A DNA stretch of 64,000 bases from Streptomyces xanthophaeus (GTDB lineage Bacteria; Actinomycetota; Actinomycetes; Streptomycetales; Streptomycetaceae), in NCBI RefSeq assembly GCF_030440515.1, contig NZ_CP076543.1, positions 4,933,501 to 4,997,500 of the forward strand, written 5' to 3'. Below the pieces are notes generated by a model, which was not told where the DNA came from, made no database searches, and saw only the letters and a list, made by a program, of their open reading frames with translations. The first letter of the stretch is position 1. Every line of letters starts with the position of its first letter. This document shows positions 29,246 to 40,254 of the stretch, one piece after another. The position numbers were made by a program, and so were the translations under genes.

Positions 29246-29629
29246 TCAGCCCCGGGGATCCTGCGGACCGCGCCGGAGGCGACGGGCGTGGATGAAGTTC
29301 ACGCCCACGATCCCCGCCCAGGCGACGATCAGCCCCGGCAGCCGCGCCTGCGCGACGGCGATCGCCGACAGCGGGATCGCCAGGACCAGCGTGACGATCG
29401 CGAAGCCGAAGCGTTCGCCGAAGTTCCCGTCCCCCGGCACGGCGGAAGGGGCCCGGCCGTCACCGCGGGCCGCGGACAGGCGCTCCTCCGCGAGCCGGCG
29501 CCGGACCTGCGTGTCGACCTTCTCGACGAACGAGTCCACGAGCGCGGCCTCGTACTCCGGACCCAGCTCGCGCCGGGCGTCCATCGTCGCGTCGAATTCC
29601 TTCTTCAGCTCTTGGGCATGCGCGTCCAT
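29246..29629 (-). CDS. Small helical membrane protein
   Basis: A 127-residue protein. The N-terminal two thirds are charged and helical (for example QELKKEFDATMDARRELG, VEKVDTQVRRRLAEER), followed by two hydrophobic segments in the last ~55 residues (FAIVTLVLAIPLSAIAVA, LPGLIVAWAGIVGVNF) and a basic tail. This is the pattern of small actinobacterial integral membrane proteins of unknown function. The ATG at 29629 follows GGTGGGGG. It is divergent from the RpiR-type regulator. Confidence 0.83.
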   Translation of the reverse strand: MDAHAQELKKEFDATMDARRELGPEYEAALVDSFVEKVDTQVRRRLAEERLSAARGDGRAPSAVPGDGNFGERFGFAIVTLVLAIPLSAIAVAQARLPGLIVAWAGIVGVNFIHARRLRRGPQDPRG

Positions 29630-29709
29630 GCCCCCACCGTAGGAAGCCCGGCAGGCCCCGGCACTGGGGTTAGCCCCCCTATCCGGATCGCGGGCACGGC
29701 TTGCCCCGC

Positions 29710-29725
29710 TGCATAACCGCATGCA
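29710..29725. promoter_or_regulatory. Inverted repeat upstream of the RpiR regulator
   Basis: TGCAT-AACCGC-ATGCA in the divergent promoter region, 45 bp before the regulator start. A further stretch, TGACTGAATATCTCA (29735-29749), shares TGACTGAAT with the hutU upstream site. Confidence 0.4.
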
Positions 29726-29769
29726 GAGTGCTCCGTGACTGAATATCTCACCGGGACGGAGGGGACGGG

Positions 29770-30612
29770 ATGAGTGACAGCCCGGCCGCGCGGCTGCAGA
29801 AGCTGTTCGAGGGGCACCGGCTGACGCCGACCCAGCGGCGGATCGCGCACTGCATGGTGCGCGGGGCGGCGGAGGTGCCCTTCCTGTCGAGCGTCGAGCT
29901 CGCGGAACTGGCCGGGGTGAGCCAGCCCTCGGTGACCCGGTTCGCCGTGGCGCTGGGCTTCGACGGATATCCCGCGCTCCGCCGCCACCTGCGCGAGGTG
30001 GCCCCCGCCGAGCGGCCCGAGGCCGCGCACGAGGACTCGTACAACGAGTACCAGCAGGCCGTCCTGGGCGAGATCGAGAACCTGCGGCAGCTGGCGGCGA
30101 TGCTCGCCGATCCCGCGCCGGTCCAGCAGGCGGGGCGGCTGCTCGCGGCCTCGGCCCCGCTGCTGGTGCTCGGGCTGCGGGCGGCCTCCTCCCAGGCGCG
30201 CGGGTTCGCGTACTTCGCGTCGAAGGTCCACCCGGACGTACGGCTCCTCGACGAGGGCGGCTCGATGATGGAGGACCGCATCGACGCGGCGGTCTACGAG
30301 GGGGCCTCGGCACTGCTCTGCTTCGCGCTGCCCCGCCACCCGCGGGAGGTCGTGGACACGCTGGAGCGCTCCCGGCGGGCCGGCCTCACCGTGGTCACGG
30401 TCGCCGAGTCGGCTTTCGCGCCCGTGGCCCGCCACTCGGACCTGCTGATTCCGGCGCAGGTCGGCACCGGGCTGGCCTTCGACACGGCGTGTGCGCCGAT
30501 GCTGCTGGGCCGGGTGCTGCTGGAGTCGATGGCGGACGCCCTCCCGGACGCACAGGCCCGCCTGGAGGCCTTCGACGCGCGGGCCGCGGCGCGGGGCCTG
30601 TTCGTGGAGTGA
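29770..30612 (+). CDS. MurR/RpiR-family transcriptional regulator
   Basis: A 280-residue regulator. The N-terminal ~80 residues form the HTH_6 domain (LTPTQRRIAHCMVRGAAEVPFLSSVELAELAGVSQPSVTRFAVALGFDGYPALR contains the helix-turn-helix), followed by a SIS domain (~125-260) that usually senses phosphorylated sugars. The start ATG at 29770 is preceded by CGGAGGGG. It lies 4 kb from the hut cluster and may act on it or on its own promoter. Ligand unknown. Confidence 0.9.
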   Translation: MSDSPAARLQKLFEGHRLTPTQRRIAHCMVRGAAEVPFLSSVELAELAGVSQPSVTRFAVALGFDGYPALRRHLREVAPAERPEAAHEDSYNEYQQAVLGEIENLRQLAAMLADPAPVQQAGRLLAASAPLLVLGLRAASSQARGFAYFASKVHPDVRLLDEGGSMMEDRIDAAVYEGASALLCFALPRHPREVVDTLERSRRAGLTVVTVAESAFAPVARHSDLLIPAQVGTGLAFDTACAPMLLGRVLLESMADALPDAQARLEAFDARAAARGLFVE

Positions 30613-30615
30613 GCC

Positions 30616-31764
30616 TCAGCGGTAGTTGAGCTCCGCCAGCTCGGTGGCGAGGCGGTCGCGCAGCGCCGGGATGCGGGCGAGCAGCGGCAGCAGGGCGTTG
30701 CGCGCGGCGCGCAGGACCGGGTTCCGGGTGGTCGCGGCCCGGGTCATCCGGTGCGTGAGGGCCACCACGCGCCGGGCGACGGGGCGCCGCCGGGCCTCGT
30801 AGCCGTCGAGGTCCCCGGTGGCCAGGGCGCGGCCGAGGGCGTAGCCGTCCTGGATGCCGGTGTTCATGCCCTGACCGCCGGCCGGGCTGTGCACATGGGC
30901 CGCGTCCCCGGCGAGCAGCAGCCGTCCGGCGCGGTACCGGTCGGCGACGCGGTGGTGGATCCGGAACCGGGAGGACCAGACGAGTTCGCGGACGGCGGCC
31001 CGGCCGGGGACGCGCTCGTCCATCAGGGCCCGGACGAAGGCGAGGTCCGGTTCGGCGGGGGCCTCGGCGACGGCGGCGACGATCCGGTAGTGCCCTGCGG
31101 GGAGCGGGGCGACCACGGTGGGCCCGTCGGCGCCGAAGGCGAGCGTGACCTCGTGCGGGCCCGGGGCCCAGTCCATGGCCACGTCGGCGAGGACGAAGGA
31201 CTCTCCGTACGCGCTGCCCTCGAAGGCGATGCCGGCGGCCCCGCGGACCACGCTGTGCATCCCGTCGGCGCCGACTGCGTGGGCCGCGCGCAGGGTTTCG
31301 CCGGTGGCGGTGGTGAGGGTGACCCCGTCCGCGTCCTGGGTGACGGAGGTGACCTCGTAGGGGCGGTGGACGTCGCCGCCCAGGGCGCGCAGGCGCGCCA
31401 GGAGCACGGCCTCGGTCTCGTACTGGGGGACCATCAGCGCGTACGGGTGGGCCGTGGGCAGGCCGTCGAAGTCGATCGCGGCGAGCGGGCGGGCGCCGTC
31501 GCGGATCCGGAACCGGGAGACGCGGACGCCGCGGCCGATGAGGTCGCCGGAGAGGGCGCCGCTCGGGTCGAGCTCGTCGAGGACCTCCAGCGTGCGGGCG
31601 TGCACGACGGCGGCGCGGGAGGTGTTGGCGCCCTCGGTCTGCCGGTCGAGGAGGACGAAGTCGATGCCGGCCTCCGCCAGGGTCACGGCGAGGGCGAGGC
31701 CGGTGGGTCCGGCGCCGACGACGGCCACGTCCGTACGGGTCGGGAGTGCGGCGGTGCTGGTCAT
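30616..31764 (-). CDS. FAD-dependent monooxygenase (aromatic hydroxylase type)
   Basis: A 382-residue flavoprotein. It has the FAD loop VAVVGAGPTGLALAVTLAEAG at the N-terminus, and the class A hydroxylase DG/GD motifs (AVGADGMHSVVRG; LLLAGDAAHVHSPAGGQGMNTGIQD). This is a single-component NAD(P)H-dependent hydroxylase. Substrate unknown. The ATG at 31764 has GGAGG 6 bases upstream. It is divergent from a TetR regulator, with tandem palindromes between them, so it is probably repressed by that regulator. Confidence 0.92.
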   Translation of the reverse strand: MTSTAALPTRTDVAVVGAGPTGLALAVTLAEAGIDFVLLDRQTEGANTSRAAVVHARTLEVLDELDPSGALSGDLIGRGVRVSRFRIRDGARPLAAIDFDGLPTAHPYALMVPQYETEAVLLARLRALGGDVHRPYEVTSVTQDADGVTLTTATGETLRAAHAVGADGMHSVVRGAAGIAFEGSAYGESFVLADVAMDWAPGPHEVTLAFGADGPTVVAPLPAGHYRIVAAVAEAPAEPDLAFVRALMDERVPGRAAVRELVWSSRFRIHHRVADRYRAGRLLLAGDAAHVHSPAGGQGMNTGIQDGYALGRALATGDLDGYEARRRPVARRVVALTHRMTRAATTRNPVLRAARNALLPLLARIPALRDRLATELAELNYR

Positions 31765-31782
31765 ACGAGCCTCCTCCGTCAG

Positions 31783-31812
31783 GCCAACGCTTGTTGGCCA
31801 ACAACTGTTGGT
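31783..31812. promoter_or_regulatory. Operator pair near the monooxygenase start
   Basis: GCCAACGCTTGTTGGC (31783-31798) and GCCAACAACTGTTGGT (31797-31812) are palindromes sharing the arms CCAAC/GTTGG. They start 14 bp apart and lie 19 bp upstream of the monooxygenase ATG. Confidence 0.8.
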
Positions 31813-31839
31813 ATGAGGGTGCGCCTGTTCCGCTGGTAT

Positions 31840-31869
31840 GTCAACGCTTGTTGGCCTACGCTTGTTGGC
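31840..31869. promoter_or_regulatory. Operator pair at the tetR start
   Basis: GTCAACGCTTGTTGGC (31840-31855) and GCCTACGCTTGTTGGC (31854-31869) repeat the same motif, again 14 bp apart. The second ends directly at the ATG of the TetR gene, so binding would block its own transcription or leaderless translation. Confidence 0.8.
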
Positions 31870-32427
31870 ATGACGGCGCGACGAACCTCGGACCTGACCA
31901 AGACGGCGATCCTGCGGGCGGCCCGGGAGCGCTTCGCCGCGCAGGGCTACGAGCGCACCACCATCCGCGCCGTCGCGGCGGACGCGGAGATCGACCCGTC
32001 GATGGTCATGCGCTACTTCGGCAGCAAGGAACAGCTCTTCGACGCCGCGCTCGCGGTGGACCTGCGCCTGCCCGACCTGGGCGCCGTGCCGCCCGGGGAG
32101 CTCCCGGCCGCCCTCGTGCGCCACTTCGTGGACCGGTGGGAGGGCGATCCGGCCGACGACGCCCTGCTGGTGCTGCTGCGCTCGGCGGTGACGAACGAGC
32201 AGGCCGCGGCCCGGATGCGGGAGGTGTTCGCGGCGCAGGTCGCCCCGGCGCTGGCGGCGGCCGTCGGCCCGGAGCGGGCCGCGGCCGCGGCGGGCCTGGT
32301 CTCCGCGCAGCTTCTGGGCCTGGCCCTGACCCGCTACCTCCTCCGGCTTCCCGCGGTGGTGGCCCTGACCCCCGAGGGCGTGGTCCAGGGCCTGGCCCCG
32401 GCGCTGGCGGCCACCCTTTGCGCCTGA
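31870..32427 (+). CDS. TetR-family repressor
   Basis: A 185-residue regulator. The N-terminal HTH (ILRAARERFAAQGYERTTIRAVAADAEIDPSMVMRYFGSKEQLFDAAL contains it, residues ~11-57) is followed by a ligand-binding region that resembles the TetR_C (DUF) family with repeated Ala-rich helices. The ATG at 31870 was chosen because the HTH begins just after it and operators abut it. It is expected to repress itself and the divergent monooxygenase. Effector unknown. Confidence 0.93.
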   Translation: MTARRTSDLTKTAILRAARERFAAQGYERTTIRAVAADAEIDPSMVMRYFGSKEQLFDAALAVDLRLPDLGAVPPGELPAALVRHFVDRWEGDPADDALLVLLRSAVTNEQAAARMREVFAAQVAPALAAAVGPERAAAAAGLVSAQLLGLALTRYLLRLPAVVALTPEGVVQGLAPALAATLCA

Positions 32428-32472
32428 GGGCCGGGGTCCGCGGCGGAGCCCCGGGGAGGCCCCGCGCAGCGG

Positions 32473-33852
32473 CTACAGCAGGGCGTCACCGTGGGTGCCG
32501 CCCGCTTCGGCCACGATCTCGGCGAGGCGCTGCGCCGGCCTGGCGAGGCGGAAGCGGACCTCGCCCTCCGGGTCCACCGTGAAGCCGTGGACCGCCGGGC
32601 GGGGCAGGCTGTTGTAGCCGTAGTGGGCCGTGAAGAAGTACGCGCCGGTGTCCGGGACGCCGATCAGGTCGCCGGGGGCGAGCCGGGGCAGCTCGCGGGC
32701 GGCCGCGAGCAGGTCCCCGGCGAAGCAGGCCGGGCCCGCGATGTCCTGGGCCACGGGGTCGCCGGTCTTCGGGGCGCCCTTCGCGTCGTAGGGCAGGATC
32801 CGCACCGGCCAGGCCGCCGGGGCGTACGCGGTGCGGGTCGCCACCTGGACCCCGGCGTGGGTGAGCGCGATCGGCCGGGACCCGCTGGTCTTGGTGTACT
32901 CGACCCGCGCCAGGACCAGGCCGTGCTTGGCCAGCAGGGACCGGCCGAACTCCGTGACCAGGCCGTACGAGCCGTCGAACAGGGCGGGGACCGCCTCGCG
33001 CAGGGCGGTCACGTACTGCGCGTGGGTGGGGGTCTCCTCGTCCGAGGCGAAGTTCACCGGCAGGCCGCCGCCGATGTCGAGGGTGTCGACCTGGCGCCGC
33101 CCGGCCGCCGCGTTGATCTCCTCGGCGAGCGCGTGCAGGTCCCGTACGCCTTCCGCGATCAGGGCCAGGGGTACGCCCTGGGAGCCCGAGTGGATGTGCA
33201 GGCGGGTCAGCCACGGCCGGTCCAGGTAGGCCCGTACGAGCCAGGCGCGGGCGCCGGGGTCGCGCAGGGCGATGCCGAACTTCGAGGTCGCGGTGGCCGT
33301 GGACAGGGCGTCGATGGCCCCGGCGCCGGTCTGCGGGTTGATCCTTAGGCCGATCGGGGCCGTCGGGGGCGTGGCCGCCCGGCCGACGAGCGCGTCGAGG
33401 CGTTCCAGCTCCTGGGGGTTGTCGGCGTTCACGGCGATGCCCAGGGCCAGGGCCTCGCGCAGCTCGGCCGGCGTCTTGGCGGGGGAGTCCAGGACGGTCC
33501 GGGCCGCGGGGACGCCCGCCGCCCGGGCCAGCGCCAGCTCCCCGGGGCTGGCCACCTCGCAGCCGAGCCCTGCGTCGGCGAGCAGCCGCAGGACCGGGAC
33601 GAGCGGGGCGGCCTTGACGGCGAAGGCGTGCAGGACGGGGGTGCCGGGCGCGAGGGCGGCCGTGAAGGCGCCGGTGAGGGCGGCGGCGGAGGCCCGGATC
33701 CCGGCGACGTCCAGCAGGCAGGCCAGGGGCTCCGCGCCCTCGCCCCCGCCCACGAGGCCCTGCTCCACGGCGGCCCGTACGGCCAGGTCCCGGCGCTCGG
33801 CGGCGCTCGTGGCGCCGCCCTCGTCCTCCGCGTGTACAGCCATGCCGGCCAT
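32473..33852 (-). CDS. PLP-dependent decarboxylase, diaminopimelate/ornithine type
   Basis: A 459-residue fold-III PLP enzyme. The PLP Lys is in HAFAVKAA (residue ~80), the phosphate-binding GGGLP is in LDIGGGLPVNF, and the HIHSGSQ motif is typical of diaminopimelate or arginine decarboxylases. Later VPDTGAYFFTAHYGYN holds the C-terminal substrate region and differs from lysA, which usually has CESGD here, so the substrate is not clear. An ATG at 33843 is also possible. It is divergent from hutU but not a known histidine-pathway enzyme. Confidence 0.83.
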   Translation of the reverse strand: MAGMAVHAEDEGGATSAAERRDLAVRAAVEQGLVGGGEGAEPLACLLDVAGIRASAAALTGAFTAALAPGTPVLHAFAVKAAPLVPVLRLLADAGLGCEVASPGELALARAAGVPAARTVLDSPAKTPAELREALALGIAVNADNPQELERLDALVGRAATPPTAPIGLRINPQTGAGAIDALSTATATSKFGIALRDPGARAWLVRAYLDRPWLTRLHIHSGSQGVPLALIAEGVRDLHALAEEINAAAGRRQVDTLDIGGGLPVNFASDEETPTHAQYVTALREAVPALFDGSYGLVTEFGRSLLAKHGLVLARVEYTKTSGSRPIALTHAGVQVATRTAYAPAAWPVRILPYDAKGAPKTGDPVAQDIAGPACFAGDLLAAARELPRLAPGDLIGVPDTGAYFFTAHYGYNSLPRPAVHGFTVDPEGEVRFRLARPAQRLAEIVAEAGGTHGDALL

Positions 33853-33887
33853 CCCATCATCCGACAGGGCCGGCCGCAGCTGTTGAC

Positions 33888-33924
33888 TGAATCTATTCAG
33901 GGCGGGAGGATGTGAATAGATTGA
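33888..33924. promoter_or_regulatory. Paired operator-like sites upstream of hutU
   Basis: TGAATCTATTCA (33888-33899) and TGAATAGATTGA (33913-33924) are related near-palindromes 25 bp apart, forming together an inverted repeat. They lie in the divergent region 24 bp before the hutU start and may control hutU and the opposite gene. Confidence 0.55.
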
Positions 33925-33947
33925 CCAACATCGGAGGAGGCACCGCC

Positions 33948-35608
<1,661 letters not shown>

Positions 35609-35612
<4 letters not shown>

Positions 35613-36814
35613 CCTTCCACGACATGTGGGCCGAGCTCGCGCCCATCGGCCGCGACGCCGGCACCGGCGGGTACCGCCGGTACGCCTGGAGCGGGGCCGA
35701 CGCCGACTGCCGGACCTGGTTCCAGGAGCAGGCCGAGGCGCGCGGGCTCACGTACGAGACCGACCGCAACGGCAACCAGTGGGCCTGGCTCGGCGACCCC
35801 CTCGCGGGGGACGCCGTGGTCACCGGCTCGCACCTGGACTCCGTCCCCGACGGCGGGGCCTTCGACGGCCCCCTCGGCGTGGTGTCCTCCTTCGCGGCCC
35901 TGGACGAGCTCCGCAGCAGGGGCGCGGAGTTCTCCAGGCCGCTGGCCATCACCAACTTCGGTGACGAGGAGGGCGCCCGCTTCGGGCTCGCCTGCGTCGG
36001 CTCCCGGCTCGCCGCCGGACAGCTGACCAAGGACAAGGCGTACGAGCTGCGCGACGCCGAGGGCATCTCCCTGCCCCAGGCCATGGAGGCCGCCGGATAC
36101 GACCCCGAGGCCATCGGGGCCGACCCCGAACGCCTCGGCCGTATCGGCGCCTTCGTCGAGCTGCACGTGGAACAGGGCCGCGCCCTGGACCTGTCCGGGG
36201 ACCGGGTCGGCATCGCCTCCGCCATCTGGCCGCACGGCCGCTGGCGGTTCGACTTCCGCGGCGAGGCCAACCACGCCGGCACCACCCGGCTGGTCGACCG
36301 CCGCGACCCGATGCTCACCTACGCGGCGACCGTGCTGGCCGCCCGTACGGAGGCGGCCCTCGCCGGGGCCGTCGCCACCTTCGGGAAGATCTCGGTCGAG
36401 CCCAACGGGGTCAACGCCATCCCCTCGCTCGTGCGCGGCTGGCTCGACTCCCGGGCCGCCGACCAGGCCACCCTCGACACGGTCGTCACGGCCATCGAGA
36501 AGGCCGCCCGCGAGCGCGCCGACCAGGACGGCATCGATCTCGGCATCGTCCGGGAGTCCTTCACCCCGGTCGTCGAGTTCGAGCACGCCCTGCGCGACGA
36601 GATGAACCGGATCCTGGGCGGTTCGGTCCCCGTCCTCGGGACCGGGGCGGGACACGACGCCGGAATCCTCTCCGCCGCCGTCCCGACCGCCATGCTGTTC
36701 GTGCGGAACCCGACCGGCGTCTCCCACTCCCCGCGGGAGTTCGCCGCCGAGGACGACTGCGTGGCCGGTGTCCTCGCCCTCGCCGACGTACTGGAAGGCC
36801 TGGCATGTCGTTGA
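35609..36814 (+). CDS. M20-family amidohydrolase (allantoate/formylglutamate type)
   Basis: A 401-residue binuclear zinc hydrolase of the amidase/hydantoinase/carbamoylase group. The metal ligands are visible: [11 protein letters not shown] (His, Asp), [10 protein letters not shown] (Glu-Glu), ELHVEQG (His) and GAGHDAG (His). Family names suggest allantoate amidohydrolase or N-carbamoyl amino-acid hydrolase. Its place between hutU and hutF, overlapping hutU by 4 bp, fits a role on N-formylglutamate, as HutG has not been seen. That is inference. GTG at 35609. Confidence 0.9.
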
Positions 36815-38145
36815 CGACGTACTGGCTGGAGCACGCCTGGCTCGGCACCCATGTCGAGCCGGGCGTGGCCCTGGAGGTAACCGCAGACGGGCGGATCGGC
36901 GCCCTGCGCACCGGGGTCGAGACCCCGCCGCCCGGCGCCGAGGTGCTGCGCGGCCTCACCCTCCCCGGGCTGGCCAACGCGCACAGCCACGCCTTCCACC
37001 GGGCCCTGCGCGGCACGGTCCAGGTCGGCTCCGGCACCTTCTGGACCTGGCGCGACCTGATGTACAAGGTCGCCCAGAACCTCACCCCCGACAGCTACTT
37101 CGCGCTCGCCCGCGCCGTCTACGCCGAGATGGCGCTGGCCGGCATCACGAACGTCGGCGAGTTCCACTACGTCCACCACGCGCCCGGCGGCGCCGCGTAC
37201 GCCGACCCGAACGCGATGGGCGAGGCCCTGATCGAGGCCGCCGCCGCGGCCGGCATCCGGATCACGCTCCTGGACACCGCGTACCTGTCCTCGGGCTTCG
37301 GCGAGGCACCCAACAGCCACCAGCTGCGCTTCTCCGACGGCACCGCCGAGGCCTGGGCCGAGCGCGCGAGTGCCCTCAAACCCCGTGAGCACGCCCTGAT
37401 CGGCGCCGCGATCCACTCGGTCCGCGCGGTCCCCGCAGCCGAACTGGCCACCGTGGCCGGCTGGGCCGAGGAGCGCCGGGCGCCCCTGCACGTCCACCTC
37501 TCGGAGCAGACCGCGGAGAACGACGCCTGCCAGGCAGCCCACGGACGCACGCCGACCCAGCTGCTGGCCGACCACGGCGTGCTCGGCCCGCGCACCACCG
37601 GCGTCCACAACACGCACCTCACCGACACGGACATCGCCCTCCTCGGCGGGACCACCACCGGCACCTGCATGTGCCCCACCACCGAACGCGACCTCGCGGA
37701 CGGCATCGGCCCGGCGACCCGCCTCCAGCACGCGGGCAGCCCGCTGTCCCTGGGCAGCGACAGCCACGCCGTGATCGACCTGCTCGAAGAGGCCCGCGCG
37801 ATGGAGCTGAACGAGCGCCTGCGCAGCCGGACCCGGGGCCACTGGACGGCGAACGCCCTGCTCGCCGCCGCCACCGAGGACGGCCACGCCGCTCTCGGGC
37901 GCCCCGACGCGGGCCGCCTGGAGGCGGGCGCGCTCGCGGACTTCACCACGATCGCGCTGGACTCCGTCCGCACGGCGGGCCCGCCGGCGCGGCTGGGTGC
38001 CGAGACGGCGGTGTTCGCCGCCACCGCCGCCGACGTCCGCCACACGGTCGTGGCCGGCCGCCACGTGGTCCGCGACGGCCACCACACCCTGGTCGGCGAC
38101 GTCCCGACGGCCCTGTCCGAGTCCATCGCGGCCCTGCGCCGCTGA
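36805..38145 (+). CDS. hutF: Formimidoylglutamate deiminase
   Basis: A 446-residue amidohydrolase-superfamily enzyme that removes ammonia from N-formimidoyl-glutamate to give N-formylglutamate. It has the metal site ANAHSHAFHRALRG, then HVHLSEQTAEN (metal and substrate residues), and a later LGSDSHAVIDLLEE segment with the catalytic Asp. The ATG at 36805 overlaps the previous gene by 10 bp, which points to translational coupling. Confidence 0.94.
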   Translation: MSLTTYWLEHAWLGTHVEPGVALEVTADGRIGALRTGVETPPPGAEVLRGLTLPGLANAHSHAFHRALRGTVQVGSGTFWTWRDLMYKVAQNLTPDSYFALARAVYAEMALAGITNVGEFHYVHHAPGGAAYADPNAMGEALIEAAAAAGIRITLLDTAYLSSGFGEAPNSHQLRFSDGTAEAWAERASALKPREHALIGAAIHSVRAVPAAELATVAGWAEERRAPLHVHLSEQTAENDACQAAHGRTPTQLLADHGVLGPRTTGVHNTHLTDTDIALLGGTTTGTCMCPTTERDLADGIGPATRLQHAGSPLSLGSDSHAVIDLLEEARAMELNERLRSRTRGHWTANALLAAATEDGHAALGRPDAGRLEAGALADFTTIALDSVRTAGPPARLGAETAVFAATAADVRHTVVAGRHVVRDGHHTLVGDVPTALSESIAALRR

Positions 38146-38177
38146 CCGTTTCCTGGGGCACCGCCCCAGACCCCGCG

Positions 38178-38224
38178 CCTCAAACGCCGGCGGGGCTGTA
38201 TTTCAGCCCGTCCGGCGTTTGAGG
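38178..38224. repeat. REP-like palindrome between hutF and hutI
   Basis: CCTCAAACGCCGG (38178-38190) pairs with CCGGCGTTTGAGG (38212-38224), and an inner GGGCTG pairs with CAGCCC. The sequence is of a kind found many times between genes in Streptomyces genomes. A degraded relative lies near 56641. Confidence 0.8.
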
Positions 38225-38265
38225 ACCGGGTCCGGGCAGAGCCCGGTGCTCTGAGAGGAACCCCC

Positions 38266-39444
38266 ATGACCACGACCGCCATCACCAACATCGGCAGCCT
38301 CGTCACCAACGACCCCTCCGTCGGCGACGGAAGCCCCCTCGGCCTGATCGAGAACGCCGCCGTCGTCATCGACGGCGACAAGGTCGCCTGGGTCGGCCCC
38401 GCCGCCGACGCGCCGGCCGCGGACGAGAGCTTCGACGCGCAGGGACGGGCCGTCATCCCCGGCTTCGTCGACTCCCACTCCCACCTCGTCTTCGCCGGTG
38501 ACCGCACCCAGGAGTTCAACGCCCGGATGTCCGGCCGCGCCTACTCCGCCGGCGGCATCCGCACCACCGTCGCCGCCACCCGCGCCGCCACCGACGCGGA
38601 GCTGGAAGCGGGCCTGGTGCGGCACCTCGACGAGGCCCGCCGCCAGGGCACCACCACCTTCGAGACCAAGTCCGGCTACGGCCTCACCGTCGCCGACGAG
38701 GCCCGCGCCCTGCGGATCGCCGCCGCGCACACCGAGGAGGTCACCTACCTCGGCGCGCACATCGTCTCCCCCGACTACGCCGAGGACCCGGCCGGCTACG
38801 TCGACCTCGTCACCGGCGAGATGCTGGCGGCCTGCGCCCCGTACGCCCGCTGGGTGGACGTCTTCTGCGAGAAGGGCGCCTTCGACGGCGACCAGGCCCG
38901 CGCGATCCTCACCGCCGGCGCCGCCGCCGGGCTGATCCCCCGCGTGCACGCCAACCAGCTCTCCTACGGGCCCGGTGTCCAGCTCGCCGTCGAGCTCGAA
39001 GCGGCCTCCGCCGACCACTGCACCCACCTCACCGACGCCGACGTGGACGCCCTCGCGCAGGCGGCCGGCACCACCGTCGCGACCCTGCTGCCCGGCGCCG
39101 AGTTCTCCACGCGCGCCCAGTGGCCCGACGCCCGGCGCCTGATCGACGCGGGCGCCACCGTCGCCCTGTCCACGGACTGCAACCCCGGCTCCTCCTACAC
39201 GAGTTCGATGCCGTTCTGCATCGCGCTCGCCGTCCGTGACATGCGGATGACCCCTGACGAGGCCCTCTGGTCGGCCACCGCCGGCGGCGCCCGCGCCCTG
39301 CGCCGCGAGGACATCGGCCTCGTGGCCCCGGGGGCCCGCGCCGATCTGGCCCTGCTGGACGCCCCGAGCCATGTCCACCTCGCCTACCGGCCGGGCGTAC
39401 CGCTCGTTTCCGGGGTCTGGCAGCGGGGCCGCCGCGTGCACTGA
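38266..39444 (+). CDS. hutI: Imidazolonepropionase
   Basis: A 392-residue amidohydrolase that opens imidazolone propionate to formimidoyl-glutamate, the step between HutU and HutF. It has the metal-binding [13 protein letters not shown] and [12 protein letters not shown] at 38266 follows GAGAGGAA. It is separated from hutF by the REP palindrome, so it may have its own control. Confidence 0.96.
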   Translation: MTTTAITNIGSLVTNDPSVGDGSPLGLIENAAVVIDGDKVAWVGPAADAPAADESFDAQGRAVIPGFVDSHSHLVFAGDRTQEFNARMSGRAYSAGGIRTTVAATRAATDAELEAGLVRHLDEARRQGTTTFETKSGYGLTVADEARALRIAAAHTEEVTYLGAHIVSPDYAEDPAGYVDLVTGEMLAACAPYARWVDVFCEKGAFDGDQARAILTAGAAAGLIPRVHANQLSYGPGVQLAVELEAASADHCTHLTDADVDALAQAAGTTVATLLPGAEFSTRAQWPDARRLIDAGATVALSTDCNPGSSYTSSMPFCIALAVRDMRMTPDEALWSATAGGARALRREDIGLVAPGARADLALLDAPSHVHLAYRPGVPLVSGVWQRGRRVH

Positions 39445-39557
39445 CGAACGGTCAATCCCGGGTTGTCCTTTGTCTTCCCTCCGTAAGCGCCCGGGCTTAC
39501 CTTGAGCCACCGATCTGATGTGTCGTCAGTTTTCTGTGGCCCGAGGGGAAGACGAAG

Positions 39558-40238
39558 GTGTCCGACCGCAAACGCTCCACCGCGCTCGCGCTGGCCTCCG
39601 CGCTGGCCGGATCGGCGGTGCTGTTCACCGCCCCCGCGGCCCATGCCGCAGTCGTCGACGTCGCCTACGACTGCAAGACCCCGATCGGGGACAAGTCGGC
39701 GGTGTCGCCCATCGACATCAAGGCCGTCAAGGAGGGCGACGGCTACAAGCTGACGATGTCCTTCCAGAAGGGCGTCTCGTCCAGCCCCATCGAACTCGGC
39801 AAGGGTGCGATGAACCCCAGCGCCGTCATCCTCGTCGACGGCGCCGAGAAGGTGTCCGTACCGGTCTCGGGCCCGCCCAACCCGGAGGCCGTGCCCCCGG
39901 ACACACCCATCAAGATCACCGACCTCTCGGGCACGTACACGCCCAAGAAGAGCGGCAAGGTCACCTTCACCGCCGGGGTGCTCACCATCATGGCGATGAG
40001 CACCACGACGACCTGCACCCCCGGCAACAGCCCGAAGCCCTCCCTGGAGCTGGACGTCACGGCGCCCGGCGGCGGCGGGAACACGCAGTCCGGCGCCGAC
40101 ACCACCGGCGACACCCTCCCGCAGACCGGGCCCACCGATTCCGCCCTGGCCCTCGGCACCCTCGGCGGCACCGTGCTGCTCTCCGGCGCCGTCGGCGTGC
40201 TCTGGCTGACCCGGCGCGGCCGGCGGGCCGGGTCCTGA
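39558..40238 (+). CDS. Sortase-anchored surface protein with beta-domain (LPQTG)
   Basis: A 226-residue exported protein. A signal peptide (residues 1-30, ending AAHAA) precedes a domain of about 150 residues with a conserved Cys pair (DVAYDC and TTTCTPG) and the block ITDLSGTYTPKKSGKVTF. The C-terminus is a sorting signal: LPQTG (about residue 187), a hydrophobic stretch and RRGRR. It should be covalently linked to peptidoglycan by a sortase. The domain recurs in the fourth gene of this operon. GTG at 39558. No function is known for the domain. Confidence 0.85.
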   Translation: MSDRKRSTALALASALAGSAVLFTAPAAHAAVVDVAYDCKTPIGDKSAVSPIDIKAVKEGDGYKLTMSFQKGVSSSPIELGKGAMNPSAVILVDGAEKVSVPVSGPPNPEAVPPDTPIKITDLSGTYTPKKSGKVTFTAGVLTIMAMSTTTTCTPGNSPKPSLELDVTAPGGGGNTQSGADTTGDTLPQTGPTDSALALGTLGGTVLLSGAVGVLWLTRRGRRAGS

Positions 40239-40254
40239 ACGGAGCACCCCGGTC

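Noticed and set aside
28863..29295. Overlapping frames of 99 and 137 codons after CBS
   Set aside because: No ribosome site, no conserved motif and unusual composition. They overlap each other on opposite strands.
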